Notes under the pieces: model-generated | What the model was told of the DNA's origin: nothing | The model's input: the letters and a program-made list of their open reading frames with translations, nothing else | Database searches by the model: none | Assembly (NCBI GenBank): GCA_956465555.1 | Contig: OY101129.1 | Location: 248,001-312,000 of the forward strand | Source: Nitzschia sp. pyKryTriq1 | Lineage: Eukaryota > Bacillariophyta > Bacillariophyceae > Bacillariales > Bacillariaceae | Direction of reading: 5' to 3' | Length of the DNA: 64,000 bases | Position numbers and translations under genes: made by a program | Shown here: piece by piece, positions 10,653 through 21,482 of the stretch | Layout: each line of letters starts with the position of its first letter | How positions within the stretch are numbered: the first letter of the stretch is position 1

Positions 10653-12208
10653 ATGGCTCATCTGCTGTCCAACTCTGTGAAGAGACTTGTCCGCAAGGTA
10701 CGAATAATACCATCGCGGTTGCCGTTGTCAACGGACGGTCGTCGAAAGGTCGAAAGTGGGGCACTTTGTGTTCTTCGCTTTTTTGTGCGCCAGAGCCAGT
10801 CGACCGCTCACTGATAATCTTTATTTTGTATTCCTACTCCTACTGTCCTACCTTTCAGGTTCCGGTCGTTCAAAGCGCCGCTCGTAGCGTGACAACTCTC
10901 CATGAAACATTGATGGCACAAGTGCCCGAAAAGCAAAAGAGTTTGGCGGCCCTCAAGAAGGAACACGGCAATCACGTCATCGGTGAAGTGACGATCGATC
11001 AGTGCATCGGAGGTGCTCGTAGTGTCAAATGCATGTTGTGGGAAACATCCAACTTGGACCCCAATGAGGGTATCCGATTCCGAGGCTTGACGATCCCGGA
11101 ATGCCAGGCCGTTCTTCCCACCTACAGCGGGGTGCAAGGCGACGGAGAACCTCTCTTGGAATCGCTCTTGTGGTTGCTCTTGACGTCCGAAGTCCCCACT
11201 AAGGAACAAGCGGACTCCTTGACTGCGGAATTGCACGCCCGCTCGGAGCTTCCTCCCCACGTCATTAGTATCTTGAACTCGCTTCCCAAGCACATGCACC
11301 CCATGACCCAATTCTCCATTGGATTGAACGCCTGCCAAACCGAATCCAAATTTGCCAAGGCCTACGCGGACGGCGTCCCCAAGAACAAGTACCACGAGTA
11401 CGCCTTGGAAGATATTTTGGGTGTGATTGCCAAATGCCCCGAAATTGCCGCCATTATCTACCGAAACGTTTACTTTGACGGCGTCGTCAACAAGGATACC
11501 TCCTTGGATTACTCGGGTAACTTTTGCCGCATGTTGGGTTACGACGATCCTTCGTTTGATGAATTGATGCGATTGTACTTGTGCATCCACACGGATCACG
11601 AAGGTGGAAATGCGTCGGCCCACACGACTCACTTGATAGGAAGCACCTTGTCGGACCCCTACCTCTCCTATGCGGGAGGACTCAACGCCTTGGCCGGGCC
11701 CTTGCACGGACTTGCCAACCAAGAAGTCCTCAAGTGGATCCAGGACCTCAAGGCAAAGTTTGATGCCGAAGGCAAACAAGTCAACGCTGAAACCATCACA
11801 GAATTTGCCTGGGAAACCTTGAATGCCAAAAAGGTCATTCCAGGATATGGACACGCTGTTCTCCGTAAGACCGATCCTCGTTACACGTGCCAACGAGAAT
11901 TTGGGCTCAAGCACATGCCCGATGACGAACTGTTCAAGGTGGTCGATACGATTTACCAAGTCATGCCCGGTATTTTGAAGGAACACGGAAAGGTCGCCAA
12001 TCCTTACCCTAATGTCGATAGTCACTCGGGTGTCTTGTTGTGGCACTACGGATTCACACAATTCCAGTACTACACTGTCTTGTTTGGAGTGAGTCGAGCG
12101 GTCGGTGGACTCTGCCAATTGTATTGGGACCGTGCATTGGGTCTTCCCTTGGAACGTCCCAAGTCTGTTACTCCAGAATGGCTATGGGCGCAAGTGTCCA
12201 AGAAATAA
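10653..12208 (+). CDS. CS: Citrate synthase, mitochondrial, 2 exons
   Basis: Exons 10653-10697 and 10859-12208; the intron 10698-10858 starts GTACGA and ends TTTCAG. Product 464 aa, usual for eukaryotic mitochondrial citrate synthase, which joins oxaloacetate and acetyl-CoA. The start [15 protein letters not shown] plus VVQSAARSV is a basic amphipathic presequence split by the intron. Catalytic residues are visible: His in GPLHGLAN (~296), His in [14 protein letters not shown] (~344) and Asp in PNVDSHSG (~402). An open frame runs from 10607 through the intron without stop, but the protein it adds is not family-like, and the spliced start places the presequence correctly. Confidence 0.95.
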
Positions 12209-12678
12209 ATCCAGGACATGACTGACGCACGCGGAGGAGCAGCAGGAGTTTGAGTTTTTGTGATTGTCAAAGTCAAAGCATCTAGTAGTTTTTTGCAATA
12301 ATGCATCTTCATCCACCCACCCCGTGGGGGGCAACAATGGATAATAGTGTGATGTACAATTTGTAACTGCTTAGGTACCAGTGCTGCTTCGTTAGAGTAG
12401 CTAATAACGCCAAAATGTGAGGTTGAGGAGTGGCAGCTGGTGGTCTGAATGATCACACCGGTGCGTCGAGCACTCGGCCAACAACCATGACTTTTTAGCT
12501 GTCATCAGTCGACGTAGAGCAAAGCAAAAGACGTCTAGTAGGAGTAGTAAACCTTGTTGTTAGAATACACCGCTTCTGGTTTCACTCTTTCGCTTTCTCA
12601 ACAGCAATAGCACCAAGAACAAGATGGATATAATTCATTCAACAAGGTTTTCTCGTCAACAGGCTCGAAGAAGAAACG

Positions 12679-12710
<32 letters not shown>

Positions 12711-13416
12711 CACAAGAAACTCCTTGTACTAAGATAGTACAAGCCCAAGATTATTCACAACATCGCTTGAGAAGGTCGTCATCCATTTCTTTGCCCTTCG
12801 AGGTTTTGTCCAATAGAACAGTAGACTGGCTCTATTACTTAGCAGTAATGTAGTCTACATATTCGTACCGTACACGTACGGTACTCCACTACTCTACTAG
12901 TAGAGCTAGCTACTAGTAGAGCTCTCTCCTCTAGTAGAGTAGAGAGAGAGAGCCCTAAAATGCTGTCTTCATCAGTCTTCACGAAAACTCAGTCGATCGA
13001 ATCGAATCTCCACTCAATGTCCTCATTTTCGAATCGTGGATATTTTTGATCGGGTTATGAGGTGGAAATAGTGAGAGATGGATTGATTGAAGCAAAGATT
13101 TCGCACCCATAATAGAGATAGCAGCAGCTGGCGTCAACTTTGAGCAGATGGACGGCGGTCGGTGAAAACAACAGCAGTTTGTCCGAAGAAGAATGAAAGA
13201 ACAACTACAGTACCTATCGCAAGTACCGGCATCAAAAGTACAAGTACTACCTGTAGTAAAGTTTGTGTGGATCTGCTTGGCATTCACCCGCCTGGCAGAT
13301 ACCGGTACAGTACCGGTAGGGATAGGTAGACCATTGTATTGTTTGTTCTTTCAGGAAGAAAGCAACCTTATCGGCCAGTCAAGAGTCAAGAGTCAAGAGA
13401 TACAGTCAGGCGCAGT
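12209..13416. other. Intergenic region with microsatellite and CTAG palindromes
   Basis: No gene seen in 1.2 kb between two plus-strand genes. It carries a (CA)15 run and a palindrome-rich stretch at 12880-12950 built from CTACTAGTAG, GAGCTAGCTACTAGTAGAGCTC and AGAGAG words. TACCGGTA words lie at 13300-13320, about 100 bp before the next start. Confidence 0.6.
12680..12709. repeat. (CA)15 microsatellite
   Basis: Fifteen uninterrupted CA units in the gap downstream of citrate synthase. Confidence 0.97.
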
Positions 13417-15433
13417 ATGACTTTGAAGCGAAAATTGGGTTCCATGTCAGCCTTGTCGTCTCCCACCAAAAGAATGCTGGCGACGCCTCTTCTTTCTGTG
13501 GTCAGCCTGCTGTTGTGGTCGGCGAACGTCGTGGAAGCCTTGGCTGCCGCAGTATCCAAGCCAGGGATCTTGCCTACGACATCCTTACAATCGATCGATG
13601 CCACGCAACTTGCTATTTTGGATGGTGCGGAATGGGCTTCGATTCAAAGGCTGGGAGGGAATTGGAATGGCGGCAATAAAGATGAAAATTCGTCGACGAA
13701 GAATTTTTCCAAGTACGGATACATGAATGTGGTGGTTGGAATGGATGCAGAGGGGCAACGAATTGTCGGCATGCAGGCACCAGACAGTACGAGTAATAGT
13801 GGACTCCAGGTGTATCAAGAATCGGTGGCGCGGATTCCCTCCAACGTGAAAAAGGAAGATGCTGTCGCCACATATATTGCCGCAATTTCGGCCGTTCATT
13901 CGGTGTTGCCCAAAGTGGAGCAAGTAGGAGGATCCCACGAAACTGTCATGATGGGTGGGAAAGTAGTGGTGGTGGGAGGAAATGACCTGGCCTGTTTTGC
14001 CGCAGAAGCACTTTCCAGTCTGGGCGTTCAAGTCTGTTTGGTCACTACGGGGAACCCCAAAGTCCGACCGACAATCAAGGGCAGTGCTGGAAAAGGTACG
14101 TTTTTCAGGATTTTTTTCAAACTGCGACAACAAGAATGCAGAATGGATATTGACTGGTGTGGAGTTTTTTCTGGATTTTGTTTTTATTGTAGTTGAAATT
14201 CTCAAGCCAGCGATGGGATCGGATGGTATTGGATTCTCGGAATATGTGGGGCAATTCGATTCTTTGCTCGATACGATTAGCAACGAACGCCCTTTGAATT
14301 CTGATCCTCGCCCAAGTTTGGAAATCGATGAGGAGGACGATGCTGGTGATGCTGATGATCCCTTGGCTTCCTTTTCTCTCGCGAGTTCCAGATCGGTCTT
14401 GAATTTATTGAAATCTCGACACAACTGCCACATGTAAGTTACTTATTACCAAACACATACCATGATCTAAAAAAAATGTAGTGGATTGGCTGACTGACTG
14501 ACTCAATCGGATATTATTTCTTCCAGTTATGTTTCTACGCTGACGCATTGTCAAAGTTTGGTAGCCAAAGAAGGACTACTTGGTGGACCTAGGAAGGCGG
14601 ACGAATATGCCAAACAAGTCGGACAACAATCCTTTGTGGCAAGCAATAAAGAGTGTCAGCCCATGCTTCCTTGGTGTAATCTCGGAAGTACACTAGAATC
14701 CTTGCTGGATGCTGGCGTTTTGTTTCCCGCAAAATCGCGCGACAAATTGTACCAAAAATCCAAAAGTGTGAGAGGATGGACTCTTAGCGATTTCTGGGAA
14801 CAGTCCACGTGGCCGAGGGACTCGTCGGGAAGTGCACAAACTCGATTTGGTCTGCCAGTGGTAGAGGACCCGAACTTAGAAGACGAACCCTTGATCGCGG
14901 AGGCACCCTTTCGACCTGGGACTGGAGTGAAACGGAGGGCTTCTTCTTCCTTTGAGGATTTTGATTTTTCCAACAAAGATGACTATCTCGAGGATGCTCC
15001 ACCAACACCGCGCCAGGAGAATCCCTTTGTGTACCAAGTGGCAGGTGTTCAAGGAGTCAAAACTGAAATTATGGAGAAAGAATCGGACTGTATACTTTTC
15101 TTGTCAGCCAAGTTCTGCAAGACTTGCAAGCTCATCGATCCTCAGTATACTCGCATGGCACGAATTGCCAAAAATCCAGAAGAAGAAAATTCGCCATCGC
15201 CGATTGTCTTTACCAAAGCTGAAACGAGCGGGAGATGGGGAAAAGAGTTGGGTCGATATTTGCAAGTCGAAGCGGTCCCAGCCTTCATCTTGTTTCGAAA
15301 AGGGAAGCGTTTTGGATCCGCATTGTCTGTGTCGAAGCTACCTTCTAAAAAGATTGACCGAGCATTGTTTTTATTAGAATCGGGTGCCGATTGGGATCCG
15401 GATGTCCTCCGCGAAGACGAAACGTCCAAGTAA
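13417..15433 (+). CDS. Rossmann-like / thioredoxin-like fusion protein with N-terminal leader, 3 exons
   Basis: Exons 13417-14095, 14193-14433, 14527-15433; introns GTACGT..TGTAG and GTAAGT..TCCAG; 608 aa in frame. A hydrophobic leader (~20-45, from TPLLSVVSLLLW to EALAAA) suggests entry to the secretory route and perhaps the plastid, though the cleavage site lacks the usual Phe. Residues ~180-205 (GGKVVVVGGNDLACFAAEAL) look like a nucleotide-binding beta-alpha-beta unit of the quinone-oxidoreductase type; an acidic linker follows. The C-terminal ~130 residues form a thioredoxin fold with active site AKFCKTCKLIDP (Cys ~504 and 507) and the cis-Pro in VEAVPAF. A redox role is inferred. The CKTC site differs from canonical CGPC. 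Confidence 0.8.
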
Positions 15434-15958
15434 AACGCAAGAAAATGACAAATAACAATTGGCTAGACTACTGTAATACTGTATTCGTATACGAATAGAC
15501 GACTGGTACTCATGCACTCGGCGGGCGGCGTGAGAATCATCAGCGTTTCGCATTCGGCTATATGCCACGGGGCAAAGGAGAGCCGTGGTAGTGTTGTATC
15601 GGGAATCGCGGATCTCATCCATTCCAATAACGTATACAATGACCTTGAATCGCACTTGAAGCGCTCGTTCCTGTAGTTGGACGCAGACGAGCCCATGCTT
15701 CCTGCCACCATTGGCCAGCCCACCCTCGTCTCACCTAGACTCCGTTTAGACCATCATCTGGGTAGCACTCTCAAGCTAATTCGCAACTATCCGTATGCAG
15801 GATGCAGGATGCCCATTTTCGATGATTTCGCGCTTGTGCCAGAAATAACGACCACTGTAGTACTGCATCTCGCCGTTTGAAGCATGAAACACAGCTACTA
15901 ACTGACCACCAAAAGAAGGCACCCCATTCCGATAAGAATGAATATTTGTTTCGTGATG
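15434..15958. other. Convergent intergenic region
   Basis: Gap between the thioredoxin-fusion stop and the RbfA stop. It has no protein-like ORF and no RNA gene that I can support. Confidence 0.5.
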
Positions 15959-16690
15959 TTACTCTTCCATAAGATCCTCCATTGCTTGTGCTACCATACT
16001 CGGGGGCGCCGCGTGATACTTGAGCCTGGGCGGATAGTACGATCGCAGACGTGTGTGGACTTGGCGGGCCAATAATTTTCCTCCTCCATGCTTCTCCAAA
16101 TTTTGTTGGAGCTTTGCCACGAGTGTACGATACACTGTGGGTGTCAATCGTCGATCCGTCAAAATGGCATATGGCAACGTCCAAAAGACTTTGGCCTGTC
16201 TGGCATTCGAATTGACTTGGACGTCCAACAGGACAATGGGTTCTCCTCCGATGGCTAGCAAAGAGCTAGCGAGGGGGTCTCGCTCTACGAGCGCTTCCAA
16301 GCAGTCCGTCGCGACATCCAAAATGCGTTGAGATTCGGCGAGTTGCCGGTGAGTGGTAGTGGATTTGCGGGGCGAGGACGCCGAAAGACTGGCCTTCTTG
16401 GTTTTGGTTTGGACTTCGGTGGCAGTTCGTTCCAGAGATGTCATCCCTTGACTAATGACAGACTCGAGGCCAGGGTTCGGTCCCTCTTCGAATTCCGAGT
16501 TGAAAGTGGAAGCAGTACTTGAAATGCAACGACGAGACACGGAATACTCGTACATGCTGTACTTTGGGGAGCAAGACGACGCAAGAACATTTTTATGTGT
16601 CGTCCACGAGTGGAAATGTTGTGGCCGTACCACTCTCCCCACCAAGGTCAACGTTGTGGCTGGTCTGATCAATCGAGACGCCATTGTCAT
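15959..16690 (-). CDS. Ribosome-binding factor A-like protein, organellar
   Basis: Single exon, 243 aa. RbfA helps 30S/mitochondrial small-subunit rRNA maturation. The C-terminal half shows the KH-type core: IVLLDVQVNSNARQAKVFW (strand and the conserved 'A-K-V' turn), a helix with YRTLVAKLQQNLEKHGG in place of the usual L..L...LG, and the closing VHTRLRSYYPPRLKYH, which matches the family's R..L..R..P.L.F. The N-terminus (MTMASRLIRPATTLTLVGRV) is basic, free of acids and typical of a mitochondrial presequence, followed by a variable ~90-residue linker. Mitochondrial location is inferred. It diverges from the Rab gene. Confidence 0.7.
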   Translation of the reverse strand: MTMASRLIRPATTLTLVGRVVRPQHFHSWTTHKNVLASSCSPKYSMYEYSVSRRCISSTASTFNSEFEEGPNPGLESVISQGMTSLERTATEVQTKTKKASLSASSPRKSTTTHRQLAESQRILDVATDCLEALVERDPLASSLLAIGGEPIVLLDVQVNSNARQAKVFWTLPYAILTDRRLTPTVYRTLVAKLQQNLEKHGGGKLLARQVHTRLRSYYPPRLKYHAAPPSMVAQAMEDLMEE

Positions 16691-17401
16691 GGACCCCTTA
16701 TACGAATACGACGTACAGGTAAATAGGGTGCGGGAGTATCGTACAAGCTATGTGCCTCGAAATGAATAATGAATGGTTCATGAGATAAGAGATGCGTCAT
16801 GGTTCATGGTCTCATCGCGTATTATCGCGTCTCATCAAAAGTAGCGATTTTGGTGCTTGGTCTCGGCGGCGGTGGGCGGCAAAACCCGGTCGAATGAATC
16901 AATGAGTTCGATTCAGTCGAATGATTCTTCGGCAAACGGACAGACTGAACGGACAACAACGAGCGAGCGAGCGAGTGAGCGAGCGTGGGACGAAAATGAC
17001 TTTAGAAAATTAGCTTATCTAATTTGGCAGTTGCGCGCCACTTCGTAGAATTGTACTAAGTCGCCCTACCACGACGAAAATTCTTTCAAAGAATTCAACG
17101 CATGCGCCCGCGTCGGCCGACTTTTTGTTCGTGCAATGGCCGCGTGGTTGCATGGTTGGAATGCGGGGTTTTGTGTTTTCGCTGCGCTCCAGACAGGAAA
17201 CAGTGGTGGCTAGCTGCCGCAGCGGGAACGCTCCCGGGTGTCCTGTCCTCGCTGTTGCCTTGCAGTGCATTGCCCAGCTCATTGCTTCATTTCAATACAA
17301 ACGTACATTGCATTCCATTGTACGAGTACCACCCATTCACGTGCTGTATCTGCCTGTCTACCTGTCTCGTTACTTCCACTTAGTATAGTTTGTATCGCAC
17401 A
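16691..17401. promoter_or_regulatory. Divergent intergenic region, RbfA / Rab
   Basis: Gap between two divergent starts. It holds GAGCGAGC repeats (16958-16984) and short GAATGAATC-type repeats. No RNA gene seen. Confidence 0.4.
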
Positions 17402-18019
17402 ATGGCTTCCGGAAGCGCCCCCTACGACATTCAAATCAAGTTGCTGATGATCGGCGACTCCGGAGTCGGTAAGACTTGTCTCCTGCTCCGTTACGCCAAC
17501 GACTCGTTCAGTCCCACCTTTATCACGACGATTGGTATTGACTTTAAGATCAAGAATGTTGACATCGACGGCACCAAGATCAAGCTGCAAATCTGGGACA
17601 CGGCTGGCCAGGAGCGCTTCCGAACAATCACCACCTCGTACTTTCGCGGCGCCCAGGGCATTTTGCTGGTCTACGACGTGACAGACCGCCGCTCCTTTGA
17701 GAGCATTCGCAACTGGATCAGCCAGATCCAGCAGCACGCGGACGTTCACGTCAACAAACTCTTGGTAGGAAACAAGTGCGATATGTTGGACGAAAAGGTG
17801 GTCTCCACAGAAGAGGGAGAAAAGCTCGCCAAGGAATTTGGGATTCCGTTTTTTGAGTGTTCCGCCAAGAATGACATCAACGTCGATGAGGGTTTTATTA
17901 GTATTGCCAGGTCGGTCAAGGACCGGTTGGTGGCAGACGGAGCCGGAGGACCGGCCAAGCAGAACACGGGTATCAAGGTGGGAGGACCTGCGGCTCCTGC
18001 CAAGAAGCAGTGCTGTTAG
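17402..18019 (+). CDS. Rab-family small GTPase, Rab8/RabE type
   Basis: Single exon, 205 aa. Rab8-type GTPases direct vesicles from the trans-Golgi to the plasma membrane. All G motifs are intact: GDSGVGKT (18-25), the switch-I effector stretch [24 protein letters not shown] and the ECSAK motif. The RabF-type sequences IGIDFK and YFRGAQG are present. The C-terminus ends KKQCC, the substrate for double geranylgeranylation. Rab1 and Rab10 are close alternatives; the effector loop favours Rab8/10. The start Met is the first in frame and lies 20 bp after an in-frame stop. Confidence 0.93.
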   Translation: MASGSAPYDIQIKLLMIGDSGVGKTCLLLRYANDSFSPTFITTIGIDFKIKNVDIDGTKIKLQIWDTAGQERFRTITTSYFRGAQGILLVYDVTDRRSFESIRNWISQIQQHADVHVNKLLVGNKCDMLDEKVVSTEEGEKLAKEFGIPFFECSAKNDINVDEGFISIARSVKDRLVADGAGGPAKQNTGIKVGGPAAPAKKQCC

Positions 18020-19132
18020 ACATCTTACAAGCACTGTACTGTTCGTACCAGGTACTGTGTGGCACACATTGGATTGTACGAATAGGAGTATGAATAGCAA
18101 CTACGAGTACGAGTATGCAGCCAGCGAACGAGAACGAGAACTACAACAACGACATCAGCAGCATGAAGCAAAAGCAGAAACATGTGGAGATGCGCCATTA
18201 TATTTATATCATTATTTTATTATTAGAATGAGTGAGCGAGTGAAAAAGAGTATTCGTAAGAAGTACAGTACTCGTGTCTACTAGACTACTGTACTCGTAG
18301 GGTGCACTTTTAGTTAAAAGAATTTGATCAGTTGAAAGTGATAGACTTGCGGGCGTTCACTACCGAAAGGCAGGGAAAACAAAACAACTCTACCGTATGT
18401 CTTAATACTCGCACCGCACTTCACCATGACCTTTTGCTTGTTCCGAAGTGCGGGACAAAGAACCTACTTATCTCACTACATAGTTCCAGTAGATACTGGG
18501 AGGATCTTCATTTGTCATAGTACCGGTCCTTGGACCAACTATCTCTCGGGTAGTAGAGTAGTAGAGAGATTTAGACTCGTACAGTAGCTAGTGGAGATGC
18601 AGGAAAAAACTGATCCGTTGAGCTATCGAGACCACGTATGATGATTGATTTGCGCGTTGGTGATGATGATGGATGACGATGATTCGGAAGCTTCAAAATT
18701 CCTGATTCCAAGAGGTCGAGAGCTCGCACTGACGACGCGAGGTCGCTTGCGGTCGGTCATCGTGTCACCGCCCGCCATCATCGCATGCGCATCCCATCGT
18801 GCAAAAACAGAAAAAGGCGAAGAAGAACCAGCGCGAGAAAGGCCGAAACCCGAAGGAACGAATTGAAGAGACGACAGCAGACAGCTAGTAGAGCAGACAG
18901 CTTTCGTTCTTTCTTGTTCCTGCGTTTCACAATGACACGAGTTGATAAAAGCCGCGAGCCGCCGTTTACGTCTGTCGACCTTTCCTTCCAGCAGGAACGC
19001 AGAATACTTTCTTTTGGTCCTCGCTTCTCGCTCGAGCCGATCACACCAATATTTTCTTTCGCCGTTGCGGTTGTTCCGATCATTCCGAATTGACACTCAA
19101 ACTCAAACTGATTGACACATGTAAAGTGCACG
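18020..19132. other. Intergenic region
   Basis: 1.1 kb between two plus-strand genes. ORFs on both strands (for example 18623-19096 minus) are Arg/Ser-rich and not protein-like. Short GTACTCGTGTCTACTAGACTACTGTACTCG palindromic stretches occur at 18262-18300 and 18540-18570. Nothing else seen. Confidence 0.5.
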
Positions 19133-19636
19133 ATGATGATGATGATGATGATGATTGGCACCAAACGAAGTAATCCCCGGACGACCTCCCGCGTGACGTG
19201 CTGGTTGTTTTGTCTCTTGGCTCTAGCACTCTTCCTGGCCGATGTTCAAGCATTTTCGCCACTGATACAGGTACACCAGCAGTCCTGTCAATCGAGAGGC
19301 GCCGCCCCTCTTTATGCTGCCAGCAGCAAGGAAGGTGACGGGGACTGGTTCAAACAACAGCAGGGAGAATCGGATATGGCCTTCATCAAACGCATCACTT
19401 CCAAAGCTCCACCGCCACCATCACCAAAAGATGAATCAGCAGCCAAGAACCAACAAACGAGTGGTAAAACCGGCAATGGATACAAACGGATTGAAGACTG
19501 GGAAGCCGAGCAACAAGAGGCCCAAAAGAATGGAACGCTTTCCTGGGAAGAAAAGGTGCAGTTTGATGGGCAACGCTTTGGCAATCAAGTGCGACAAAAT
19601 GATATTTTGATGCGACAAATCAAGTACGGGAGTTGA
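19133..19636 (+). CDS. Small plastid-targeted protein of unknown function
   Basis: 167 aa from the first of seven consecutive ATG codons (19133-19153). A signal peptide with core WLFCLLALALFLADV ends in VQAFSP, the ASAF-type site whose +1 Phe directs diatom proteins into the plastid. The next residues are Ser/Arg-rich, as in a transit peptide. The mature part carries a conserved-looking C-terminal block (GYKRIEDWEAEQQ, then TLSWEEKVQFDGQRFGNQVR) rich in charged and aromatic residues, with no cysteines or membrane helix. No family recognised. The plastid location is inferred from the presequence. Confidence 0.75.
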   Translation: MMMMMMMIGTKRSNPRTTSRVTCWLFCLLALALFLADVQAFSPLIQVHQQSCQSRGAAPLYAASSKEGDGDWFKQQQGESDMAFIKRITSKAPPPPSPKDESAAKNQQTSGKTGNGYKRIEDWEAEQQEAQKNGTLSWEEKVQFDGQRFGNQVRQNDILMRQIKYGS

Positions 19637-20018
19637 AGAGTGTCTTTGTGTGAGATGAAGTTCGAGAGAGATAGAGCAGGCGAAAAAAACTAGAAGGAAC
19701 CACATTTTCTTTTTCTAGGAGCATAGCACGCCATATATTCATTCGGCATGGAACTGACATAGTACGTGTAGTCTACCACTTACATTGAAATTGTCACTCT
19801 GACATCGTAATACACTCCACCTGGGTATCGATATCATTTCGAGTCTCGTCGAAAATAGCGTATAAGTATGAGCAATTTCCTTGTGGGTGTACTTGTGCTA
19901 GTGTTTCTGGGGCCTACTCTAGTAGTAGTATCGCTTTTCGGTTACCTTTCGACTTGATGTTTTCATGTCGAGCCCTATTATGTTGAGAAGTGGTGTGGTA
20001 GTGCATAGCTAGTATCTA
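19637..20018. other. Convergent intergenic region
   Basis: Gap between convergent stops; AT-rich with short CTAGTAGTAGTA words near 19915. Nothing else seen. Confidence 0.5.
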
Positions 20019-21482
20019 TTATTGTTGCTTATCATCCATGCGTCGGAAAGGAGCTACAAAGGGTTGTGAAAGAGTTTCAAATCTTTGTAGTAAGCTCATG
20101 GGAGCAGAGCTCGAGTGCATGGAAGAAGAACTGTCTTCTAAATGATTCGAATCGACGAGGTCAAAGGTGATGGCAGTGTGGTTGCCATCACTGGTAAGGT
20201 TCACAATCGATCCAAGGTTGTGGCCAGCCTCGTAATCAACTGCCGAAAAGACAGTGATAACACTCTTTCCGCTGCCACAAGCCATTTCCTTGTAGCCGCA
20301 CTTGACCTCTTCGTGGCCTCGGATCAAGTATTTGAGATTCTCGCGTGTCAAGAAATCCTTGGCGATGTCCGGTCCAAACAATACTCCCTTGCCTCGGATA
20401 TGATTGGCATGGATTCCGGGTCGTCTGTGGGGGTCGCTCCACAGCAAGCCTCCCATCATTTGTTCTGTGGGAGTCTTGGGGTGAACCAATGTGTGGTACT
20501 GGCTTCTGTCTTGGACTGTCAACTGCCGCAGTTGATCGAGTCGAAAGTCGTTGGATGGCAAGCCCCCGTGGACAATAAAGGCTGTGTCGGTCACAACACC
20601 CATGGGAAGAGCCGCAAATATCTCGCTGATAGGGTCCCAGACGTTTTTCAGAGCCGCCTGGCCCTCCGCGTCGTCGCTGAGGGTGTATTTGCTCAACAGT
20701 TCATCGGCGAATCCGTAGACTTGGGCGACTATGCTGTCTTCATGATTGCCCCGCAACAGAACCACCCGGTCCGGGTACGCGATCTTCAGTAGCAAAAGCG
20801 TTACTAAGACCTCGACCGATTCGTCTCCTCGGTCGACAAAGTCGCCATCAAAGACAATGCATCGATCACTGTCATCCTCGATACCACCAACAAGCTCCAA
20901 CACCTTCTTTAAGCTGGCGAGCGACCCGTGCAGATCCCCAACCACGGTTACGAGATCGATGCCCCTTTTGTCGATGAGAGTCGGTTCTTGTTTCAGCAAG
21001 AGCGTGGTGGCCTGGCAGATTTTTGCCAAGTCATCCAGGTCGATCCGTCCTCCGCTGTGAATGTGTTCCAACACTTGGAGGGCCTCGTCCTTCTTCAGAT
21101 CCATGAGATCCAATCGATCCAGCGAGAGCGGTGACGGAGAAGAAGAAGTGGGCGGAGCCGATGACTCCTCCCCCCCATGTAATACTCGTGGTACTCGTGC
21201 CTTGGGCGTACTCGCACCGGTACTATGATGCTTCAACTCATCCTTGTTCTTGGCCTGGTGGATGCCAAAGTTGGGTCTACTTATGCCCGCAGCAGCAACA
21301 ACAGCCGGGGCAGCAGATTCCAGTCGCGAAAACCCCTGGACATCCCCCGCGCTCTGCTGTACAGCTAGGGCTGACGACAACAAGCAGATTCCTCCAGCAG
21401 CCGCGAGTTGTTGAGGTCGTCGTCCTTGAAACCATCGGCTGGTGACGACTCGAACGGATGTCCCAGCAGCGGAAGCACTCAT
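20019..21482 (-). CDS. PPP-family Ser/Thr protein phosphatase, PPEF/PP7-like
   Basis: Single exon, 487 aa from the ATG at 21482; an upstream TTG-initiated extension is unlikely. Metal and catalytic motifs are complete: GDLHG (~179), GDFVDRG (~211), LRGNHED (~241), HGG (~302) and the C-terminal IRGHEE/VFSAVDY. GDFVDRG rather than GDYVDRG and GNHED followed by YGF resemble the PPEF/PP7 branch. The N-terminal 115 residues are variable, with a hydrophobic run (AAAGGICLLSSALAV) ending in VQGFS, which could be a plastid or secretory leader. No EF hand or IQ motif is seen. It diverges from the TPR gene at 22747. Confidence 0.85.
   Translation of the reverse strand: MSASAAGTSVRVVTSRWFQGRRPQQLAAAGGICLLSSALAVQQSAGDVQGFSRLESAAPAVVAAAGISRPNFGIHQAKNKDELKHHSTGASTPKARVPRVLHGGEESSAPPTSSSPSPLSLDRLDLMDLKKDEALQVLEHIHSGGRIDLDDLAKICQATTLLLKQEPTLIDKRGIDLVTVVGDLHGSLASLKKVLELVGGIEDDSDRCIVFDGDFVDRGDESVEVLVTLLLLKIAYPDRVVLLRGNHEDSIVAQVYGFADELLSKYTLSDDAEGQAALKNVWDPISEIFAALPMGVVTDTAFIVHGGLPSNDFRLDQLRQLTVQDRSQYHTLVHPKTPTEQMMGGLLWSDPHRRPGIHANHIRGKGVLFGPDIAKDFLTRENLKYLIRGHEEVKCGYKEMACGSGKSVITVFSAVDYEAGHNLGSIVNLTSDGNHTAITFDLVDSNHLEDSSSSMHSSSAPMSLLQRFETLSQPFVAPFRRMDDKQQ

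Noticed and set aside
10808-12118. 436-codon open frame antisense to citrate synthase
   Set aside because: It is a shadow of a highly biased coding sequence: no start context, no family motifs, and the plus strand carries all catalytic residues of citrate synthase.
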